Assembly (NCBI GenBank): GCA_963601185.1
Contig: CAVCEE010000039.1
Coordinates: 1-8,869, forward strand
Reading direction: 5' to 3'
From: Limisoma sp963601185
GTDB lineage: Bacteria; Bacteroidota; Bacteroidia; Bacteroidales; Muribaculaceae
DNA length: 8,869 bases
Position 1 is the stretch's first letter. Each line of letters begins with the position of its first letter. Shown here piece by piece: positions 6,785 through 8,869 of this stretch. A program made the position numbers and the translations under genes. The notes under the pieces are model-generated. The model searched no databases and was not told the origin of the DNA. It saw only the letters and a program-made list of their open reading frames with translations.

Positions 6785-7372
6785 ATGAAAAAATCAATCA
6801 TTGCCCTTGCTGCAGTATTGTGCGTTACGCTGTTTGGCTGCGGTTCAAAAACATCAAGTGAGAAAGTCGACATTCAGGATGAAGCGTTGACGATTGACAA
6901 TGTACTCGACAATGCCGAGAAATATGTCGGCGACACAATCGTGATTGAAGGAGAGTGCTCACACTTGTGCAAACATGGTGGCCGCAAGGCGTTTCTTGCA
7001 AGTGCCAAGGCAGACAGACTGCTCCGTGCAGAGGCTGCCGGTTCTACATTTGGCGCATTCCCCAAGGAAGCAATCCACAAAGTGTTGCAGGTGAAAGGCG
7101 TGCTCGTGGAAGACCGCATCGACGAGGCTGCAGTGCAGAAGATGGAAGCGGACTATGCAAAGGTGGAAGAGGTGCATGGCGAGAACGTTGAGGTTGGATG
7201 TGAGTCGGAAAAGGCCGCTCAGGGACAAGCCGAAATTAATACTTTTGCCGCACGGATGAAAGACTATCGCACCAAGATTGCTGAGCGTCAGGCTAAAGAG
7301 GGTAAGGCTTATCTGTCGTTCTACCATCTCAACGCCATAAGTTACGAAATTGTAAAGTCTGAGAAAAAATAA
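6785..7372 (+). CDS. Lipoprotein with CxHxCxHGG motif, last gene of the ABC cassette
   Basis: This 195-residue secreted lipoprotein has a basic start (MKKS), a hydrophobic stretch, and the lipobox LFGC with lipidated Cys19. The mature part contains a compact region (about residues 35-118) of alternating beta-type segments, GDTIVIEGECSHLCKHGG then LQVKGVLVEDRID, suggestive of an OB-like fold. Within it Cys58, His60, Cys62 and His64 form CSHLCKH, followed by Gly-Gly. Two Cys and two His so close together could bind a metal or haem, or form a disulfide. A charged, probably helical tail follows. The frame is open from 6665, but the ATG at 6785 gives the signal peptide and leaves a 7-nt gap after the DUF4857-like gene. 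I recall similar small proteins behind DUF4857 genes in Bacteroides, without a known function. Confidence 0.82.
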   Translation: MKKSIIALAAVLCVTLFGCGSKTSSEKVDIQDEALTIDNVLDNAEKYVGDTIVIEGECSHLCKHGGRKAFLASAKADRLLRAEAAGSTFGAFPKEAIHKVLQVKGVLVEDRIDEAAVQKMEADYAKVEEVHGENVEVGCESEKAAQGQAEINTFAARMKDYRTKIAERQAKEGKAYLSFYHLNAISYEIVKSEKK

Positions 7373-7386
7373 CAGATTCTGGAATA

Positions 7387-7406
7387 TCTCCGGCAACCGC
7401 CGGAGA
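7387..7406 (+). other. Small GC-rich hairpin competing with the terminator stem
   Basis: TCTCCGGC and GCCGGAGA form a perfect 8-bp stem with the loop AACC, starting 15 nt after the lipoprotein stop. Its right arm shares bases 7402-7406 with the left foot of the long hairpin at 7402-7458, so the complete forms of the two cannot coexist. The overlap covers only the last five pairs of the long stem, so the core terminator would still form. Confidence 0.55.
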
Positions 7407-7458
7407 GAATGGCAAAACCCGGTTGCTCCATTAGCAGCCGGGTTTTGTCGTTCTCTCC
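7402..7458 (+). terminator. Long (26-bp) terminator-like hairpin closing the ABC operon
   Basis: Arms 7402-7427 and 7433-7458 pair along all 26 positions (23 Watson-Crick pairs and three G-U pairs) around the loop CCATT. The core is AAAACCCGG against CCGGGTTTT, giving an A run on one side and a T run on the other, so it can act as an intrinsic terminator in either direction. A run of eight T at 7477-7484 lies 18 nt beyond the stem. It ends the ABC/DUF4857/lipoprotein unit. The stem is longer than most terminators need; a repeated element or processing site is an alternative. Confidence 0.8.
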
Positions 7459-7502
7459 CGATTGTTTGCGTATTTGTTTTTTTTCTACAAAACCCAAAGA
7501 TT

Positions 7503-7552
7503 GCCCAATTCTTGAAAAAATTAGGGTTATCTGTTAACCTTTAACCTTGGGC
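7503..7552 (+). promoter_or_regulatory. Nested stems in an AT-rich leader upstream of the signal-peptide stub
   Basis: GCCCAA (7503-7508) pairs with TTGGGC (7547-7552) and encloses AGGGTTA (7523-7529) pairing with TAACCTT (7535-7541, one G-U). The inner right arm is part of a tandem direct repeat TTAACCT-TTAACCT (7534-7547), so the left arm has two possible partners. TAACCTTG (7542-7549) is one base off the TAnnTTTG promoter motif but lacks a spaced -33 box. The element could be a structured leader or a regulator site for the short ORF that follows. Confidence 0.35.
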
Positions 7553-7602
7553 TGCCATAAAGGGTAAAGAAATAAATTAAGAAACAATAAATAATCAAGA
7601 AA

Positions 7603-7665
7603 ATGAAGAAGTCAATTTACTCATTGGTAGTTTGCCTCTTGGCATCGGTTTCATATTTTGCATAG
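7603..7665 (+). pseudogene. Signal-peptide stub: probable remnant of a secreted-protein gene
   Basis: ATG at 7603 opens a 20-codon frame, MKKSIYSLVVCLLASVSYFA, ending at TAG (7663-7665). A basic start, a hydrophobic core and a terminal Ala are a textbook export signal with nothing after it. It sits behind an AT-rich leader of the kind that precedes well-expressed Bacteroidota envelope genes. If the TAG is ignored, the same frame runs for 23 more codons to TAA at 7735-7737. Likely readings are a gene body lost by deletion, or an amber-interrupted small secreted protein. A functional short peptide or chance is also possible. Confidence 0.45.
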
Positions 7666-7747
7666 TATTCAACAACCTACTATGACCAGGTTAACTCTAT
7701 ACCTGCTTTTTCTTCGGAGATTCTTTACGAAAAATAATGGCTGATGT

Positions 7748-7778
7748 TTTGTCGTTCTGCTAATTTGCATTATATTTG
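7748..7778 (+). promoter_or_regulatory. Near-consensus promoter for the upxY-like gene and polysaccharide locus
   Basis: TTTG at 7748-7751 and TATATTTG at 7771-7778 are separated by 19 nt, matching the Bacteroidota sigma-AB consensus (TTTG, 19-21 nt, TAnnTTTG) at every fixed base. Transcription would begin around 7785 and yield a leader of about 310 nt before the ATG at 8096. The -33 box lies inside a 13-bp sequence, GTTTTGTCGTTCT (7746-7758), that also occurs in the terminator at 7442-7454. No strong flanking inverted repeats were seen, so it does not look like a phase-variable invertible promoter. Confidence 0.75.
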
Positions 7779-7784
7779 CCAACG

Positions 7785-8095
7785 TGTAAGGCAAAATGGT
7801 GGGAGATTTGCAAGATTGTAAGTATCAGCCTTTTGCTATTGCACAGTTGATAACGAAAATACAGCAGCGTTGCAACACGTTTGCGGCTCTGCATAGAAAC
7901 TAATGAAAAGGGAGCGCCAAATTCCACCCTTATGGGTAGGCGCAAAGGGTTACGGATATCGAGTCACGGGTAGTGGCGGATACCGCGTTCCGGGGTTTTT
8001 AGACAAATGAAAATTAGCGGACTAGCCCTAATTGCCGAACATCGAAACGATAGATTGTTGCCGATGTGCGGGAATGGGAGTTGTACGCTTTTACG
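7785..8095 (+). promoter_or_regulatory. Long structured 5' leader of the upxY-like gene
   Basis: About 310 nt without a credible gene lie between the promoter and the antiterminator. GCGCC (7914-7918) pairs with GGCGC (7939-7943) and encloses ACCC-ttat-GGGT (7926-7937). GCGG-ata-CCGC is at 7976-7986, followed closely by T5 at 7996-8000 after a G run. GGGTAG occurs at 7934-7939 and 7968-7973, each followed by a GCG-containing stretch. UpxY proteins of Bacteroides fragilis are known to act on the 5' leader of their own operon, preventing premature termination; this segment is the candidate target. The individual structures are modest, so the leader role rests mainly on position. Confidence 0.55.
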
Positions 8096-8632
8096 ATGAG
8101 CAAAATTGAAACTCATTGGTTTGCACTCAAGGTTTTCTATAACCGAAGTCTTTCCATCCAGCAAGAACTTTCAGCAGATGGCATTGATTGCTATGTGCCC
8201 ACCGAGACTGTTGTGGTCGAGCGTCAAGGGGTGCGTCGCAAGATTTGCAGACCTGTGATTAACAGTCTTTTGTTCTTCCAGTCAACGGAGGAGCAGGCCA
8301 ATGTTGTGCAACGACGATTCACCGACCGCGTTATTCTCTACACCAAATTCCTCGACGACGGCTCTCGCCGTCCCTACGCCATCCCTGACCGCGAAATGCA
8401 AGTGTTTATGCTTGTCACCCAGTCGGGCGAGAGTGGACTTGAATATTTCGGCGAGTTGGAGTCGACCTTTACCGAGGGGCAGCATGTGCGTGTAACCGAC
8501 GGACCATTTTGCGGCGCAGAGGGCTACATCCGCCGTATCCGTGGCGACCGCCGGTTGCTGGTGACCATCAGTGGCATCTGTGCCGTGGCGACAGCCTACA
8601 TTCCCAGACAGTTTCTTCAACAAATCGACTAA
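8096..8632 (+). CDS. UpxY-family (NusG-like) transcription antiterminator
   Basis: This 178-residue NusG paralogue begins with the NGN-type domain: HWFALKVFYNRSL (residues 7-19), GIDCYVPTE (29-37), then INSLLFFQST (55-64). It ends with a KOW-type domain at about 128-175: GQHVRVTDGPFCGAEGYIRRI (128-148) and AYIPRQFL (167-174). NusG factors bind RNA polymerase; the UpxY branch is specialised for antitermination in the capsule or exopolysaccharide operon it heads. A GTG at 8066 is in frame, but the ATG at 8096 puts 'HW.AL' at the usual distance from the N-terminus. The following nucleotide-sugar dehydrogenase supports the polysaccharide role. No UpxZ-type partner gene follows. Confidence 0.92.
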   Translation: MSKIETHWFALKVFYNRSLSIQQELSADGIDCYVPTETVVVERQGVRRKICRPVINSLLFFQSTEEQANVVQRRFTDRVILYTKFLDDGSRRPYAIPDREMQVFMLVTQSGESGLEYFGELESTFTEGQHVRVTDGPFCGAEGYIRRIRGDRRLLVTISGICAVATAYIPRQFLQQID

Positions 8633-8635
8633 TCC

Positions 8636-8753
8636 ATTGCTAGGAAAGGGTACACCCTGCCGGCAACACATTTAATCACACTAAACTGAACATTATATGC
8701 GCTCGCACTCACTGCGTGGCGCATTCATACACACATTGTTTTCCCATAGCAAT
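8636..8753 (+). promoter_or_regulatory. Inverted-repeat-rich spacer between upxY and the polysaccharide genes
   Basis: ATTGCTA (8636-8642) is an exact inverted match to TAGCAAT (8747-8753), and the next bases, GGAAA (8643-8647) and TTTCC (8740-8744), extend the pairing after a two-base bulge. Inside lie AGGGT-ac-ACCCT (8647-8658), the palindrome TGCCGGCA (8658-8665) and a hairpin with ATGCGC/GCGCAT and CGCA/TGCG arms around CTCAC (8697-8724, one G-U pair and one bulged T). No T run follows, so none looks like a standard terminator. No ORF of note is present. It may be an RNA element read by the antiterminator, which is inference. Confidence 0.45.
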
Positions 8754-8833
8754 TTAAGAAGGAGAGAAAACCAGACAATCAAGTTGGCGTGATTCAAATT
8801 CTATATCAAAAGCGAGACAAAATCCAATAGAAT

Positions 8834-8869
8834 ATGCGTGATTTTAAGGATATAAGAGTCGCCGTGGCA
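8834..8869 (+). CDS. Nucleotide-sugar dehydrogenase, N-terminus only (cut by window end)
   Basis: Twelve codons from the ATG at 8834 read MRDFKDIRVAVA and run off the window. The ending 'iRVAVA' matches the first beta strand of the Rossmann fold in UDP-glucose/UDP-GlcNAc-type 6-dehydrogenases (TviB/WbpO group), which usually begin 'kiAVAGTGYVG'. These enzymes oxidise UDP-sugars to uronic acids for capsule or exopolysaccharide and are common first genes after upxY. The call rests on few residues plus context; another Rossmann enzyme is possible. Confidence 0.55.
   Translation, partial: MRDFKDIRVAVA

Noticed and set aside
6959..7396. 145-codon open frame on the minus strand
   Set aside because: It is antisense to the lipoprotein gene, with unconvincing composition. 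The sense frame has a signal peptide and lipobox.
7682..7744. 20-codon ORF starting MTRLTLYLL
   Set aside because: It overlaps the read-through frame of the signal-peptide stub and the promoter, has no supporting leader, and is short enough to occur by chance.
7740..7800. Invertible (phase-variable) capsule promoter
   Set aside because: Only short imperfect pairings (TTTTG/CAAAA and CGTT/AACG) flank the promoter. The long inverted repeats of Bacteroides capsule switches are not there, and no recombinase gene is in the window.
8756..8796. Shine-Dalgarno-like AAGAAGGAGAG with a short ORF behind it
   Set aside because: No ATG follows at a usable distance; the nearest alternative starts end within a few codons (TTGGCGTGA). 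Bacteroidota rarely use such sites.
1..8869. CRISPR arrays, tRNA/rRNA genes, insertion sequences
   Set aside because: No regularly spaced repeats, no cloverleaf-like or rRNA-like sequence, and no transposase or terminal inverted repeats were seen on either strand.

Overview
The window reads as chromosomal DNA from a Bacteroidales bacterium, probably a gut Muribaculaceae-like or Bacteroides-like lineage. This rests on several things: a lone UpxY/NusG-type antiterminator at the head of a polysaccharide locus, a DUF6249-type protein next to an ECF sigma factor, a DUF4857-type protein behind an ABC transporter, and promoters of the Bacteroidota form (TTTG, about 20 nt, TAnnTTTG) in place of Shine-Dalgarno-led genes. 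The family is inferred from gene content only. All recognisable genes lie on the + strand.

Layout: (1) 1-188 is non-coding, with three TAnnTTTG motifs on the minus strand that may belong to a divergent gene outside the window. (2) 189-2335 is a two-gene operon: a D-2-hydroxyacid (glycerate-type) dehydrogenase and, 8 nt later, a SotB-family sugar efflux transporter. (3) 2336-2476 is a short intergenic region packed with inverted repeats and a TAACTTTG promoter element. (4) 2477-3798 is a compact three-gene unit: a DUF6249-like membrane protein, an ECF sigma factor, and a small two-TM protein that is probably its anti-sigma factor. (5) 3971-7372 is a four-gene cassette with its own promoter: an ABC ATPase, a six-TM ABC permease, a DUF4857-like membrane-anchored protein, and a lipoprotein with a CxHxCxHGG motif. 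It closes with a 26-bp terminator-like hairpin at 7402-7458. (6) 7373-8095 is 723 nt without a normal gene. It holds the terminator, a structured AT-rich leader, a 20-codon signal-peptide stub (7603-7665), a near-consensus promoter (7748-7778) and a roughly 310-nt structured leader. (7) 8096-8632 is the UpxY-family antiterminator, followed by about 200 nt rich in inverted repeats. (8) The first 12 codons of what looks like a nucleotide-sugar dehydrogenase (8834-8869) run off the end, so a capsule/exopolysaccharide cluster probably starts here.

How the parts work together: the sigma/anti-sigma unit and the ABC/DUF4857/lipoprotein cassette are adjacent and both act at the cell envelope, but each has its own promoter, so a regulatory link between them is only a possibility. 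The UpxY protein is expected to bind RNA polymerase on its own leader and keep it transcribing into the polysaccharide genes. The repeat-rich segments on either side of it are the most likely places for that control. The least described elements here are the ABC cassette (altered Walker B and signature motifs, unusual lipoprotein) and the long structured leaders near upxY.
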